Source: Dallia pectoralis
Taxonomy: Eukaryota; Chordata; Actinopteri; Esociformes; Umbridae
NCBI GenBank assembly: GCA_029465975.1
Contig: CM055755.1
Location: 181,430 to 245,429, forward strand
Length of the DNA stretch: 64,000 nt
Direction of reading: 5' to 3'
Position 1 is the stretch's first letter. The number at the start of each line of letters is the position of its first letter. Shown one piece after another: positions 1 to 51,335 of this stretch. The notes below the pieces were generated by a model. It was not told the origin of the DNA, searched no databases, and was given only the letters and a program-made list of their open reading frames with translations. A program made the translations under genes and the position numbers.

Positions 1-1640
1 GTTGTTTAATGTCTGTATACAGCTGGTCTAATAACAGCTAGATATGTTGTTTAATGTCTGTATACAGCTGGTCTAATAACAGCTAGATATGTTGTTTAAT
101 GTCTGTATACAGCTGGTCTAATAACAGCTAGATATGTTGTTTAATGTCTGTATACAGCTGGTCTAATAACAGCTAGATATGTTGTTTAATGTCTGTATAC
201 AGCTGGTCTAATAACAGCTAGATATGTTGTTTAATGTCTGTATACAGCCGGTCTAATAACAGCTAGATATGTTGTTTAATGTCTGTATACAGCCGGTCTA
301 ATAACAGCTAGATATAATGTCTGTAACAGCTAGATATGTTGTTTAATGTCTGTATACAGCCGGTAGATATGTTGTTTAATGTCTGTATACAGCCGGTAAT
401 AAATGTCTGTAGCTAATAACAGCTAGATATGTTGTTTAATGTCTGTATACAGCTGGTCTAATAACAGCTAGATATGTTGTTTAATGTCTGTATACAGCTG
501 GTTTAATAACAGCTAGATATGTTGTTTAATGTCTGTAATAACAGCTAGATATGTTGTTTAATGTCTGTATACAGCTGGTCTAATAACAGCTAGATATGTT
601 GTTTAATGTCTGTATACAGCTGGTCTAATAACAGCTAGATATGTTGTTTAATGTCTGTATACAGCTGGTCTAATAACAGCTAGATATGTTGTTTAATGTC
701 TGTATACAGCTATATGTTGTTTAATGTCTGTAGCTGGTCTAATAACAGCTAGATATGTTGTTTAATGTCTGTATACAGCCGGTCTAATAACAGCTAGATA
801 TGTTGTTTAATGTCTGTATACAGCTGCTAGATATGTTGTTTAATGTCTGTATACAGCTCTAATAACAGCTAGATATGTTGTTTAATGTCTGTATACAGCT
901 GGTTTAATAACTAGATATGTTGTTTAATGTCTGTAGCTGGTATGTTAATAACAGCTAGATATGTTGTTTAATGTCTGTATACAGCTGGTCTAATAACAGC
1001 TAGATATGTTGTTTAATGTCTGTATACAGCTGGTCTAATAACAGCTAGCTAGATATGTTGTTTAATGTCTGTATACAGCTGGTCTAATAACAGCTAGATA
1101 TGTTGTTTAATGTCTGTATACAGCTCTAATAACAGCTAGATATGTTGTTTAATGTCTGTAGCTGGTCTAATAACTAGATATGTTGTTTAATGTCTGTAAC
1201 AGCTAGTATACAGCCGGTCTAATAACAGCTAGATATGTTGTTTAATGTCTGCATACAGCTGGTCTAATAACAGCTAGATATGTTGTTTAATGTCTGTATA
1301 CAGCTGGTCTAATAACAGCTAGATATGTTGTTTAATGTCTGTATACAGCCGGTCTAATAACAGCTAGATATGTTGTTTAATGTCTGTATACAGCCGGTCT
1401 AATAACAGCTAGATATGTTGTTTAATGTCTGTATACAGCTGGTCTAATAACAGCTAGATATGTTGTTTAATGTCTGTATACAGCCGGTCTAATAACAGCT
1501 AGATATGTTGTTTAATGTCTGTATACAGCTGGTTTAATAACAGCTAGATATGTTGTTTAATGTCTGTATACAGCTGGTCTAATAACAGCTAGATATGTTG
1601 TTTAAAGTCTGTATACAGCTGGTCTAATGACAGTACTTCC
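1..1640. repeat. 45-bp minisatellite, about 36 copies
   Basis: Tandem array whose unit contains GTTGTTTAATGTCTGTATAC followed by a CAGCTGGTCTAATAACAGCT core. It runs off the left edge. Copies between about 310 and 1210 are often truncated or joined out of register, whereas the outer copies are regular. It lies in the cadm2 intron upstream of the 30-nt exon. Confidence 0.97.
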
Positions 1641-1700
1641 TGCATGCCTGCCATCATAAGGATAGTCTAATGTATTTGTTTGCTCCCTTCATGCTTTCAG

Positions 1701-38823
<37,123 letters not shown>

Positions 38824-39034
38824 ACCTCTTTTGTTCATTCGGTTTCATTCTGTCTGTCTTCCTCAACTTTTCTACCAGTTTTCCTTTTCTTTGTTTCATG
38901 ACCTGTTGGCCATCTGAAGCAGAGATTAATGGCCACAAATTGGTGCGGTTCTCCAGGAGAACTATAAACCAGAAAATAGACCTGCAATGCTTACAGTCAT
39001 CTACAAGCCAACAGCGGACTCAGTCTGTAGCTGA

Positions 39035-40095
39035 TTCAGTCTGTTATTAACTCTGGTGTGGAAGAGTGGTCTGTAGTTAACTCTGGTGTGAAGGAGTGGT
39101 CTGTAGTTAACTCTGGTACAAAGGAGTGGTCTGTAGTTAACTCTGGTACAGAGAAGTGGTCTGTAGTTAACTCTGGTATAGAGGAGTGGTCTGTAGTTAA
39201 CTCTGGTACAGAGGAGTGGTCTGTAGTTAACTCTGGCACAGAGGAGTGGTCTGTAGTTAACTCTGGTACAAAGGAGTGGTCTGTAGTTAACTCTGGTGTG
39301 GAGGAGTGGTCTGTAGTTAACTCTGGTACAGAGAAGTGGTCTGTAGTTAACTCTGGTACAGAGGAGTGGTCTGTAGTTAACTCTGGTACAGAGAAGTGGT
39401 CTGTAGTTAACTCTGGTACAGAGAAGTGGTCTGTAGTTAACTCTGGTACAGAGGAGTGGTCTGTAGTTAACTCTGGTACAGAGAAGTGGTCTGTAGTTAA
39501 CTCTGGTACAGAGAAGTGGTCTGTAGTTAACTCTGGTACAGAGGAGTGGTCTGTAGATAACTCTGGTGCGGAGGAGTGGTCTGTAGTTAACTCTGGTACA
39601 GAGAAGTGGTCTGTAGTTAACTCTGGTATAGAGGAGTGGTCTGTAGTTAACTCTGGTACAGAGGAGTGGTCTGTAGATAACTCTGGTACAGAGGAGTGGT
39701 CTGTAGTTAACTCTGGTACAGAGGAGTGGTCTGTAGTTAACTCTGGTACAGAGGAGTGGTCTGTAGTTAACTCTGCTATAGAGGAGTGGTCTGTAGTTAA
39801 CTCTGGTACATAGGAGTGGTCTGTAGTTAACTCTGGTACAGAGGAGTGGTCTGTAGTTAACTCTGGTACAGAGGAGTGGTCTGTAGTTAACTCTGGTACA
39901 GAGGAGTGGTCTGTAGTTAACTCTGGTACAGAGGAGTGGTCTGTAGTTAACTCTGGTACAGAGAAGTGGTCTGTAGTTAACTCTGGTACAGAGAAGTGGT
40001 CTGTAGTTAACTCTGCTCTGTGTAGAGGAGTGGTCTGTAGTTAACTCTGCTCTGTGTACAGGAGTGGTCTGTACTTAACTCTGCTCTGTGTAGAG
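39035..40095 (+). repeat. 30-bp minisatellite in the probable cadm2 3' UTR, about 35 copies
   Basis: The unit is GAGGAGTGGTCTGTAGTTAA plus CTCTGGTACA, with GAGAAG, AAGGAG and GTGTGG variants. It starts about 215 bp after the cadm2 stop codon and is likely transcribed in its 3' UTR. The unit length divisible by three makes a 251-codon open frame (EEWSVVNSGT) that I regard as an artefact. Confidence 0.95.
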
Positions 40096-40199
40096 GAGTC
40101 ATATCCTTATCTTTCACCAAAGAGAAACGCTCTGTAAGTCAGAGAATGTTGACTTCTCTGTTAGATTTTACTTCACCACATCTACTCACTGTTCAGAGA

Positions 40200-42592
40200 T
40201 CAGATCATCCTGTACAGTTCAGCAGCCATATTTCAGTAGGCATACAGAACATCCTGTACAGTTCAGCAGCCATATGTCAGTAGGCATACAGAACATCCTG
40301 TACAGTTCAGCAGCCATATGTCAGTAGGCATACAGATCATCCTGTACAGTTCAGCAGCCATATTTCAGTAGGCATACAGAACATCCTGTACAGTTCAGCA
40401 GCCATATTTCAGTAGGCCTACAGAACATCCTGTACAGTTCAGCAGCCATATTTCAGTAGGCATACAGAACATCCTGTACAGTTCAGCAGCCATATTTCAG
40501 TAGGCCTACAGAACATCCTGTACAGTTCAGCAGCCATATTTCAGTAGGCATACAGAACATCCTGTACAGTTCAGCAGCCATATGTCAGTAGGCATACAGA
40601 ACATCCTGTACAGTTCAGCATCCATATTTCAGTAGGCCTACAGAACATCCTGTACAGTTCAGCAGCCATATTTCAGTAGGCATACAGAACATCCTGTACA
40701 GTTCAGCAGCCATATGTCAGTAGGCATACAGAACATACTGTACAGTTCAGCAGCCATATGTCAGTAGGCATACAGAACATCCTGTACAGTACAGCAGCCA
40801 TATGTCAGTAGGCATACAGATCATCCTGTACAGTTCAGCAGCCATATGTCAGTAGGCCTACAGAACATCCTGTACAGTTCAGCAGCCATATGTCAGTAGG
40901 CCTACAGAACATCCTGTACAGTTCAGCAGCCATATGTCAGTAGGCATACAGAACATCCTGTACAGTTCAGCAGCCATATTTCAGTAGGCCTACAGAACAT
41001 CCTGTACAGTTCAGCAGCCATATTTCAGTAGGCATACAGAACATCCTGTACAGTTCAGCAGCCATATGTCAGTAGGCATACAGAACATCCTGTACAGTTC
41101 AGCAGCCATATGTCAGTAGGCATACAGAACATCCTGTACAGTTCAGCAGCCATATGTCAGTAGGCATACAGATCATCCTGTACAGTTCAGCAGCCATATG
41201 TCAGTAGGCCTACAGAATATCCTGTACAGTTCAGCAGCCATATGTCAGTAGGCCTATAGAACATCCTGTACAGTTCAGCAGCCATATGTCAGTAGGCCTA
41301 CAGATCATCCTGTACAGTTCAGTAGCCATATGTCAGTAGGCATACAGAACATCCTGTACAGTTCAGCAGCCATATGTCAGTAGGCATACAGAACATCCTG
41401 TACAGTTCAGCAGCCATATGTCAGTAGGCATACAGAACATCCTGTACAGTTCAGCAGCCATATGTCAGTAGGCATACAGAACATCCTGTACAGTTCAGCA
41501 GCCATATGTCAGTAGGCATACAGAACATCCTGTACAGTTCAGCAGCCATATGTCAGTAGGCATACAGATCATCCTGTACAGTTCAGCAGCCATATTTCAG
41601 TAGGCCTACAGAACATCCTGTACAGTTCAGCAGCCATATGTCAGTAGGCCTACAGATCATCCTGTACAGTTCAGCAGCCATATGTCAGTAGGCCTATAGA
41701 ACATCCTGTACAGTTCAGCAGCCATATGTCAGTAGGCCTACAGAACATCCTGTACAGTTCAGCAGCCATATGTCAGTAGGCATACAGAACATCCTGTACA
41801 GTTCAGCAGCCATATGTCAGTAGGCCTACAGAACATCCTGTACAGTTCAGCAGCCATATGTCAGTAGGCATACAGAACATCCTGTACAGTTCAGCAGCCA
41901 TATGTCAGTAGGCCTACAGAACATCCTGTACAGTTCAGCAGCCATATGTCAGTAGGCCTACAGATCATCCTGTACAGTTCAGCAGCCATATGTCAGTAGG
42001 CATACAGAACATCCTGTACAGTTCAGCAGCCATATGTCAGTAGGCCTACAGAACATCCTGTACAGTTCAGCAGCCATATGTCAGTAGGCATACAGAACAT
42101 CCTGTACAGTTCAGCAGCCATATGTCAGTAGGCCTACAGAACATCCTTCAGCAGCCATATGTCAGTACAGTTCAGCAGCCATATGTCAGTAGGCATACAG
42201 AACATCCTGTACAGTTCAGCAGCCATATGTCAGTAGGCATACAGAACATCCTGTACAGTTCAGCAGCCATATGTCAGTAGGCCTATAGAACATCCTGTAC
42301 AGTTCAGCAGCCATATGTCAGTAGGCATACAGAACATCCTGTACAGTTCAGCAGCCATATGTCAGTAGGCATACAGAACATCCTGTACAGTTCAGCAGCC
42401 ATATGTCAGTAGGCATACAGAACATCCTGTACAGTTCAGCAGCCATATGTCAGTAGGCATACAGAACATCCTGTACAGTTCAGCAGCCATATGTCAGTAG
42501 GCATACAGATCATCCTGTACAGTTCAGCAGCCATATGTCAGTAGGCCTACAGAACATCCTGTACAGTTCAGCAGCCATATGTCAGTAGGCCT
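40200..42592 (+). repeat. 44-bp minisatellite, about 54 copies, downstream of cadm2
   Basis: The unit contains CATCCTGTACAGTTCAGCAG and CCATATGTCAGTAGGCATAC. ATGTC/ATTTC, GCATAC/GCCTAC and GAACAT/GATCAT variants are interleaved, with TTTC copies concentrated in the left third. One rearranged copy lies near 42145. Confidence 0.97.
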
Positions 42593-43125
42593 ACCTGAAG
42601 TTGCCTAAACATAAAACCCTGTTGTTTTAAGTGCTATTGTTTAAGCCCTGTCACTGTTATGTCCCTGTTGCAGATATTACCAGGAAGAGGCAAGAAATGT
42701 GCTTCATCTGATGCCTGAAACCCTCGGCTATAGCAATAATTATGCTTTAAGAGAGGAATATGTGAAATGTATCAATGTGAAGCATATGTGATGGAGGCAG
42801 ACTGAATTCAATCTACAGAACATTTCAAACATTCACATGAAAATATGAAAAGTTCCATTGAAGAAAAAGCACAATCTGTATGATTGTTTATGTTTGAATG
42901 TGAATATTAAATGGGGATATCAACTTAGTTATCTTGATTTTATCAGTATATTCCTTTTTTGCTGACAAAACTTTGCTTATAATTAGAACGTTTTTTGAGA
43001 GATGATAACAAAAGCACAATGTAGGACAAGAACATAGATGTAAGGTATTACTTCACCAACATGATATAAGAATGATACTGACTAATTCACTAATTATGAA
43101 AACTCTGATAATACAATAACTAACC
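42593..43125. other. Unique sequence, possible cadm2 3' UTR
   Basis: No open frame of note. A TCCCTGTTGCAG at 42662-42673 resembles a 3' splice site but no partner is evident. Confidence 0.45.
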
Positions 43126-43129
43126 CTGA

Positions 43130-43775
43130 TTGAATCACTAACCATTTATAATGATCTGACTGAACCACTAACTAACTATAATGATCTGACTGAACCACTA
43201 ACTAACTATAATGATCTGACTGAATCACTAACTAACTATAATGATCTGATTGAATCACTAACTAACTATAATGATCTGATTGAATCACTAACTAACTATA
43301 ATGATCTGATTGAATCACTAACTAACTATAATGATCTGATTGAATCACTAACTAACTATAATGATCTGACTGAATCACTAACTAACTATAATGATCTGAC
43401 TGAATCACTAACTAACTATAATGATCTGATTGAATCACTAACTAACTATAATGATCTGACTGAATCACTAACTAACTATAATGATCTGATTGAATCACTA
43501 ACTAACTATAATGATCTGATTGAATCACTAACTAACTATAATGATCTGATTGAATCACTAACTAACTATAATGATCTGATTGAATCACTAACTAACTTTA
43601 TGACCCTGATTGAATCACTAACTAACTATAATGATCTGATTGAATCACTAACTAACTACAATGACCTGATTGAATCACTAACTAACTATAATGACCTGAT
43701 TGAATCACTAACTAACTATAATGATCTGATTGAATCACTAACTAACTATAATGATCTGATTGAATCACTAACCCT
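43130..43775. repeat. 30-bp minisatellite, about 21 copies
   Basis: TGATTGAATCACTAACTAAC plus TATAATGATC, with GACTGAA/GATTGAA alternatives. Confidence 0.96.
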
Positions 43776-43828
43776 CAACCATATTGGAGGTAAAAGTCAT
43801 CAGTTCCTGTTTATCTGAATCAAATCTA

Positions 43829-44565
43829 AATGGCACCCTGTTTACTAGAACACTACTTTAACCAGGGCCGTATTGTGTACCAGGTCAGTGTACCAGATCA
43901 GTGTACCAGATCAGTGTACCAGGTCAGTGTACCAGATCAGTGTACCAGGTCAGTGTACCAGGTCAGTGTACCAGGTCAGTGTACCAGATCAGTGTACCAG
44001 GTCAGTGTACCAGGTCAGTGTACCAGATCAGTGTACCAGGTCAGTGTACCAGGTCAGTGTACCAGGTCAGTGTACCAGATCAGTGTACCAGAGCCGTATC
44101 ATGTACCAGATCAGTGTACCAGGTCAGTGTACCAGGTCAGTGTACCAGGTCAGTGTACCAGGTCAGTGTACCAGATCAGTGTACCAGATCAGTGTACCAG
44201 AGCCGTATCATGTACCAGATCAGTGTACCAGGTCAGTGTACCAGGTCAGTGTACCAGGTCAGTGTACCAGAGCCGTATCATGTACCAGGTCAGTGTACCA
44301 GATCAGTGTACCAGGTCAGTGTACCAGATCAGTGTACCAGGTCAGTGTACCAGGTCAGTGTACCAGATCAGTGTACCAGGTCAGTGTACCAGGTCAGTGT
44401 ACCAGATCAGTGTACCAGGTCAGTGTACCAGATCAGTGTACCAAGTCAGTGTACCAGGTCAGTGTACCAGGTCAGTGTACCAGGTCAGTGTACCAGGTCA
44501 GTGTACCAGGTCAGTGTACCAGAGCCGTATCATGTACCAGGTCATTGTACCAGGGCCGTATCGGT
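43829..44565. repeat. 13-bp minisatellite expanded inside a MITE-like repeat
   Basis: About 50 copies of CAGGTCAGTGTAC or CAGATCAGTGTAC, with CAGAGCCGTATCATGTAC interruptions. It starts in AATGGCACCCTGTTTACTAG...CCAGGGCCGTATTGTG, related to the palindromic repeat at 31555, and ends in CCAGGGCCGTATCG. Open in all three frames, so the long peptides (YQVSVPGQCTRS) are artefacts. Confidence 0.93.
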
Positions 44566-45530
44566 GTATTTTATTTTTTATAACCCTCCCTTGTGAATTT
44601 TGCTGTATAATACTTAATGTGAAAACTACTGGTGGACATTCAAATGTGTATATCAGAAAACTCAGCATATCTATTTAAAGTATTCCCTATGTGTTTTTGT
44701 TTCTTTGTTATTTTTCATTTGTTCAAATAAGAACAAGCTGTTGATTTAACAACAAGGGATGTAAATAAAGTGTAAATATTACATTTTGATTAAAAAATAT
44801 ATAATTCAGGGCATAGCAGTTAAAGTGAATTGGAATTTTTTCATGCTTTTAAATAATTCTGTAAATGTAAATTTAATTGATTGAATCAGGCTCACAGATA
44901 ATGAATTCATTGTTATTGATTGATTGATATTTATTATATTGTACTACAGTAATTGCTATTATTACAACAGTAGCTGTCTGACGTTTACATTTCATCAAGT
45001 CAAATATTGAAGAAATGTCTTTCATGAAAACAATACAATGATCACATTTATGGCCTTTGAGTTTGCTGCAAACAGTTATCGTGTATAAAGAGTTTGGTGA
45101 ACCATCTCACATTGTACATAAAATAATAATAATAATAAAAACAAATACATTAAAACACATGACAAATATTCATAGAACAATACAGTTATAGTGTGTTAAG
45201 GGTTTGGTGAACATCACTGTACATAAAAACAAATACATTAAAACACAGTACAAATGTTCATAGAACAAAACATGCTATTTAGTTTTTCCAATGTAATTGT
45301 ATTAATACTTTCTTGTATTAAAGAGCTGGTATTACGTTGCATTTTAAAGGTTTGGGTTTGGACAAAGCGAAAGTGAGGTTTGCTTTTTCAGTCCTAAAGA
45401 TACATTTTCCAAAGTATGCCAATGCAAAAAAACACACATGATTATGAACACTGAGTAAAAGTGATGATTAAAAAAACAAACCAACAAACATCTTGTCATC
45501 TTGTTTACTTCCTGTGATTTGTTTCTTATA
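44566..45530. other. Unique AT-rich sequence with a possible polyadenylation signal
   Basis: Contains AATAAA at 44764-44769 on the plus strand, the first good candidate signal after the arrays downstream of cadm2. I cannot tell whether the cadm2 transcript extends this far. No open frame recognised. Confidence 0.4.
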
Positions 45531-46948
45531 TATTAGGTATTAGGCCACTCTACAAAACATTCCTAGAAGGGGAACACACTCCAGACATGAAACATTAGGT
45601 ATTAGGCCACTCCACAGAACATTCCTAGAAGGGGAACACACTCCAGACATAAAACATTAGGTATTAGGACACTCTACAGAACATTCCTAGAAGGGGAACA
45701 CACTCCAGACATAAGACATTAGGTATTAGGCCACTCTACAGAACATTCCTAGAAAGGGAACACACTCCAGACATGAAACATTAGGTATTAGGTCACTCTA
45801 CAGAACATTCCTAGAAGGGGAACACACTCCAGACATGACACATTAGGTATTAGGCCACTCTACATAACATTCCTAGAAGGGGAACACACTCCAGACATAA
45901 AACATTAGGTATTAGGCCACTCTACAGAACATTCCTAGAAGGAGAACACACTCCAGACATGAAACATTAGGTATTAGGCCACTCTACAGAACATTCCTAG
46001 AAGGGGAACACACTCCAGACATGAAACATTAGGTATTAGGTCACTCTACAGAACATTCCTAGAAGGGGAACACACTCCAGACATGAAACATTAGGTATTA
46101 GGCCACTCTACAGAACATTCCTAGAAGGGGAACACACTCCAGACATGAAACATTAGGTATTAGGCCACTCTACAGAACATTCCTAGAAGGGGAACACACT
46201 CCAGACATGAAACATTAGGTATTTCCTAGGTCACTCCAGATATGAAACATTCCTAGAACATTCCTAGAAGGGGAACACACTCCAGACATGAAACATTAGG
46301 TATTAGGCCACTCTACAGAACATTCCTAGAAGGGGAACACACTCCAGACATGAAACATTAGGTATTAGGTCACTCTATAGAACATTCCTAGAAGGGGAAC
46401 ACACTCCAGACATGAAACATTAGGTATTAGGCCACTCTACAGAACATTCCTAGAAGGGGAACACACTCCAGACATGAAACATTAGGTATTAGGTCACTCT
46501 ATAGAACATTCCTAGAAGGGGAACACACTCCAGACATGACACATTAGGTATTAGGCCACTCTACAGAACATTCCTAGAAGGGGAAAACACTCCAGACATG
46601 AAACATTAGGTATTAGGCCACTCCACAGAACATTCCTAGAAGGGGAACACACTCCAGACATGAAACATTAGGTATTAGGCCACTCTACAGAACATTCCTA
46701 GAAGGGGAAAACACTCCAGACATGAAACATTAGGTATTAGGTCACTCTATAGAACATTCCTAGAAGGGGAACACACTCCAGACATGAAACATTAGGTATT
46801 AGGCCACTCTACAGAACATTCCTAGAAGGGGAACACACTCCAGACATGACACATTAGGTATTAGGCCACTCTACAGAACATTCCTAGAAGGGGAACACAC
46901 TATAGACATGACACATTAGGTATTAGGCCACTCTACAGAACATTCCAG
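45531..46948. repeat. 62-bp minisatellite, about 23 copies
   Basis: The unit contains ATTAGGTATTAGGCCACTCT and ACATTCCTAGAAGGGGAACA. One scrambled copy lies near 46215-46265. Single-base variants (GGCCAC/GGTCAC, TACAG/TATAG) alternate. Confidence 0.97.
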
Positions 46949-47610
46949 AAGACTAAACCTGTCCACATTATCTGCTGAGTTATCTGCTGAGAGTGGACCT
47001 GAAATAGAGCATACTGGGAACACAGATGGTGTGATGCATATCCGTTTTATCTGAATGAATTCTTACTCTACAGTGTCCTGTAAACTCTGTAACTTTATGA
47101 TTCATTCTTTATTGTTTTTCTAATTAAAACAGACTTTCTGGTGTTGTATGGCTGTTTTCTCACCAGTATGGAGTCCTAGGAGAGAACGTGAAACAGAAGC
47201 CTTGTCTTGTCTAAACTTAACCCACTGGGGGAAACCAAGTACCTGTACTGTGGAGGTGTATGCAAAAATAGTACTGCCATCTGTTTCAACACTGATCATC
47301 AGAGATTCTAGCATCCAACTCACTGGAGACTCAATTAATGTGGCCATATCATGGTTTGGGTGCAGGAGACAGCAGGCTGCTGCTCCGATAAAGATGACAG
47401 CTGGAAGCATCGTACAGATGGGCCATCTCTATTTGATCACTCTGACACAGAACTTTCTTGTTAGGAATGAACTTTAAGGTTTTAAAAGGGTTAGTCTTTC
47501 AGAAAAACTAAAATTTCTATAATAATCCTCATGAAGGACTAAAGACCCTACATGTGCAGTAGAGAAGATCTAGGAGGAAATACTGTGTGTCTTAGTTTAT
47601 AATAACAAGC
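46949..47610. other. Unique intergenic sequence
   Basis: Overlapping open frames at 47148-47477 (plus) and 47120-47410 (minus) have no recognisable domain, start context or splice partners. Left as non-coding. Confidence 0.5.
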
Positions 47611-48695
47611 ATACAGAACCTTACTAATCATCATATAGACAGAACAGAACCAATCATCATATAGACAGAACAGAACCAATCATCATATAGACAGAACAGA
47701 ACCAATCATCATATAGACAGAACAGAACCCATCATCATACAGACAGAACATAACCAATCATCATATAGACAGAACCTTACTAATCATCATATAGACAGAA
47801 CAGAACCCATCAGCATACAGACAGAACAGAACCAATCATCATATAGACAGAACAGAACCAATCATCATATAGACAGAACAGAACCATTCATCATACAGAC
47901 AGAACAGAACCAATCATCATATAGACAGAACAGAACCAATCATCATATAGACAGAACAGAACCAATCATTATATAGACAGAACAGAACCCATCATCATAC
48001 AGACAGAACAGAACCAATCATCATATAGACAGAACAGAACCCATCATCATACAGACAGAACAGAACCAATCATCATATAGACAGAACAGAACCAATCATC
48101 ATATAGACAGAACAGAACACCAATCATCATATAGACAGAACAGAACCCATCATCATACAGACAGAACCGAACCAATCATCATATAGACAGAACAGAACCC
48201 ATCATCATACAGACAGAACATAACCAATCATCATATAGACAGAACAGAACCCATCATCATACAGACAGAACATAACCAATCATCATATAGACAGAACCTT
48301 ACTAATCATCATATAGACAGAACAGAACCCATCAGCATACAGACAGAACAGAACCAATCATCATATAGACAGAACAGAACCAATCATCATATAGACAGAA
48401 CAGAACCATTCATCATACAGACAGAACAGAACCAATCATCATATAGACAGAACAGAACCAATCATCATATAGACAGAACAGAACCAATCATTATATAGAC
48501 AGAACAGAACCCATCATCATACAGACAGAACAGAACCAATCATCATATAGACAGAACAGAACCAATCATCATATAGACAGAACAGAACACCAATCATCAT
48601 ATAGACAGAACAGAACCCATCATCATACAGACAGAACCGAACCAATCATCATATAGACAGAACAGAACCAATCATCATACAGACAGAACAGAACC
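47611..48695. repeat. 26-bp minisatellite with a roughly 520-bp higher-order repeat
   Basis: About 41 copies of AATCATCATATAGACAGAAC plus AGAACC. The rare variant AGAACCTTACTAATCATCAT is found at 47771 and again at 48293, and the variants following each are in the same order. The stretch 48696-48960 is unique. Confidence 0.96.
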
Positions 48696-48964
48696 AGCTG
48701 ACTCTAATCAGAAACAGGCAGTAGACAGACAGCTCAGTTAGACAACTGATTAAATGAACCCAGACAAGAAGAACTGTAGAACTGGAATCCCAGAGTGCGT
48801 AGCAGCCTGGCCAAGTTTAGCATTTAGAGCATTAGAAAACAACTGATTGTGTTTTTAATTGCTTTTGATTAACTTGTTGATTTAGAGGGAATTGAAATTT
48901 TTAAATAGTACCAATCCACTAGACATGAATTCTTCTCTGGATAGACAGGGCAGACTTGTCTGTA

Positions 48965-50465
48965 GAACATATTATGGAGAACACATACTGTAGAGTAGAC
49001 TATACACCCTTATTAGAACATATTATGGAGAACATATATTGTAGACTATATACCCTTATTAGAACATATTATGGAGAACATATAGTGTAGACTATACACC
49101 CTTATTAGAACATATTATGGAGAACATATAGTGTAGACTATACACCCTTATTAGAACATATTATGGAGAACATATAGTGTAGACTATACACCCTTATTAG
49201 AACATATTATGGAGAACATATAGTGTAGACTATACACCCTTATTAGAAAATATTATGGAGAACATATAGTGTAGACTATACACCCTTATTAGAACATATT
49301 ATGGAGAACACATATTGTAGACTATATACCCTTATTAGAACATATTATGGAGAACATATAGTGTAGACTATACACCCTTATTAGAACATATTATGGAGAA
49401 CATATAGTGTAGACTATACACCCTTATTAGAACATATTATGGAGAACATATAGTGTAGACTATACACCCTTATTAGAACATATTATGGAGAACATTAGAA
49501 CATTATGGAGAACATATAGTGTAGACTATACACCCTTATTAGAAAATATTATGGAGAACATATAGTGTTGACTATACACCCTTATTAGAACATATTATGG
49601 AGAACACATATTGTAGACTATACACCCTTATTAGAACATATTATGGAGAACACATATTGTAGACTATATACCCTTATTAGAACATATTATGGAGAACATA
49701 TAGTGTAGACTATACACCCTTATTAGAACATATTATGGAGAACACATATTGTAGACTATACACCCTTATTAGAACATATTATGGAGAACATATAGTGTAG
49801 ACTATACACCCATATTAGAACATATTATGGAGAACACATATTGTAGACTGTACACCCTTATTAGAACATATTATGGAGAACACATATTGTAGACTATATA
49901 CCCTTATTAGAACATATTATGGAGAACATATAGTGTAGACTATACACCCTTATTAGAACATATTATGGAGAACATATAATGTAGACTATACACCCGTATT
50001 AGAACATATTATGGAGAACACATATTGTAGACTATATACCCTTATTAGAACATATTATGGAAAACATATAGTGTAGACTATACACCCTTATTAGAACATA
50101 TTATGGAGAACACATATTGTAGACTATACACCCTTATTAGAACATATTATGGAGAACATATAGTGTAGACTATACACCCTTATTAGAACATATTATGGAG
50201 AACATATAGTGTAGACTATATACCCTTATTAGAACATATTATGGAGAACATATAGTGTAGACTATACACCCTTATTAGAACATATAATGGAGAACACATA
50301 TTGTAGACTATACACCCTTATTAGAACATATTATGGAGAACATATAGTGTAGACTATACACCCTTATTAGAACATATTATGGAGAACATATAGTGTAGAC
50401 TATACACCCTTATTAGAACATATTATGGAGAACACATATTGTAGACTATACACCCTTATTAGAAC
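48965..50465. repeat. 46-bp minisatellite, about 32 copies
   Basis: The unit contains TTAGAACATATTATGGAGAA and GTGTAGACTATACACCC, with ACATATAGTG and ACACATATTG alternatives. One truncated copy near 49495. Confidence 0.96.
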
Positions 50466-50477
50466 ATATAAACATGA

Positions 50478-50580
50478 CCTCATTGATCCCATTGACCCCA
50501 TTGGTCCCATTGACCTCATTGATCCCATTGACCTCGTTGGTTCCATTGACCTCATTGATCCCATTGACCCCCCCCCCCCC
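50478..50580. repeat. CATTGATCC/CATTGACC short repeat ending in a C run
   Basis: Imperfect 9-15-bp units (CCCATTGACCTCATTGATCC) followed by about 14 C. Confidence 0.9.
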
Positions 50581-51335
50581 AATTCAGCTTTAAAAACCTC
50601 AAAATGCTTTTGCTGTTCGCCATCTCTTCACTAATACAAAATGCACACTTTGTAATCGAATCCTTGCCCTGTAAACATTCTGGCCTTGGATGGGACTAAG
50701 CAAGAGACTATTAACACATTTCTTAGTATTTTGCCTGAAAGCTCAGTCTCATCCAATAGCCACTATGCACACATACAGTTACATTTGTTTTGGTCGATAC
50801 TTATTTGGTTAGCTGCTGCCAAGGACTGGAATGAGCTGCAAAACCCCGTAAGCTCTACACATGTGTGTTGCTTCAGAAAAATAAAAACAAGCTGTTATCT
50901 GACAATTGCACCTGCTGAATCCACTATTCATATTTATATGTGCCCTACTGTATTTAAAAACATTATTTATATTATACATATTTTACTTTTACTTCAGACT
51001 ATTTATGCTGATTTTTTACTTTCTCATCTTGCATTTGAATACATTTGGCCAGGTTGACCAACAAAGTGATAACCTTGTATGTTACATGGTAAAATAATTG
51101 TTATATAAATGTAAATGATTGTACAAAATAATAATAACATCTTAACAACAATGTTGTTTTACTTAGTCAATTACAAATCTTTGTCAATAATGTTTTGTTA
51201 AAGATTTTATTTTGTCTTTTCATTTTTATTATGTCAACATTGTCAACAATTTCAGTAAAATAGACATTAATTGTGAAAAATGCTGACAGTAAGTATAATA
51301 AATATATATATTAAGGGACAGCCTGTCCCTGTGGA
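50581..51335 (+). other. Unique sequence with a possible LINE C-terminal remnant
   Basis: Around 50790-50850 the plus strand reads WLAAAKDWNELQNPV, similar to the AA.DWNELQ-type sequence found at the C terminus of several fish LINE reverse transcriptases. No RT core is nearby. Beyond 51060 the sequence is AT-rich without features. Confidence 0.35.

Noticed and set aside
39058..39813. 251-codon EEWSVVNSGT-repeat protein
   Set aside because: 30-bp array downstream of the cadm2 stop codon; other copies contain stops (TACATAG near 39808).
43830..44678. Three overlapping open frames of 231-282 codons
   Set aside because: 13-bp unit free of stops in all frames; the same peptides appear in all three frames.
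47120..47477. Overlapping open frames on both strands
   Set aside because: No recognisable domain, no splice partners, and opposite-strand overlap of equal length.
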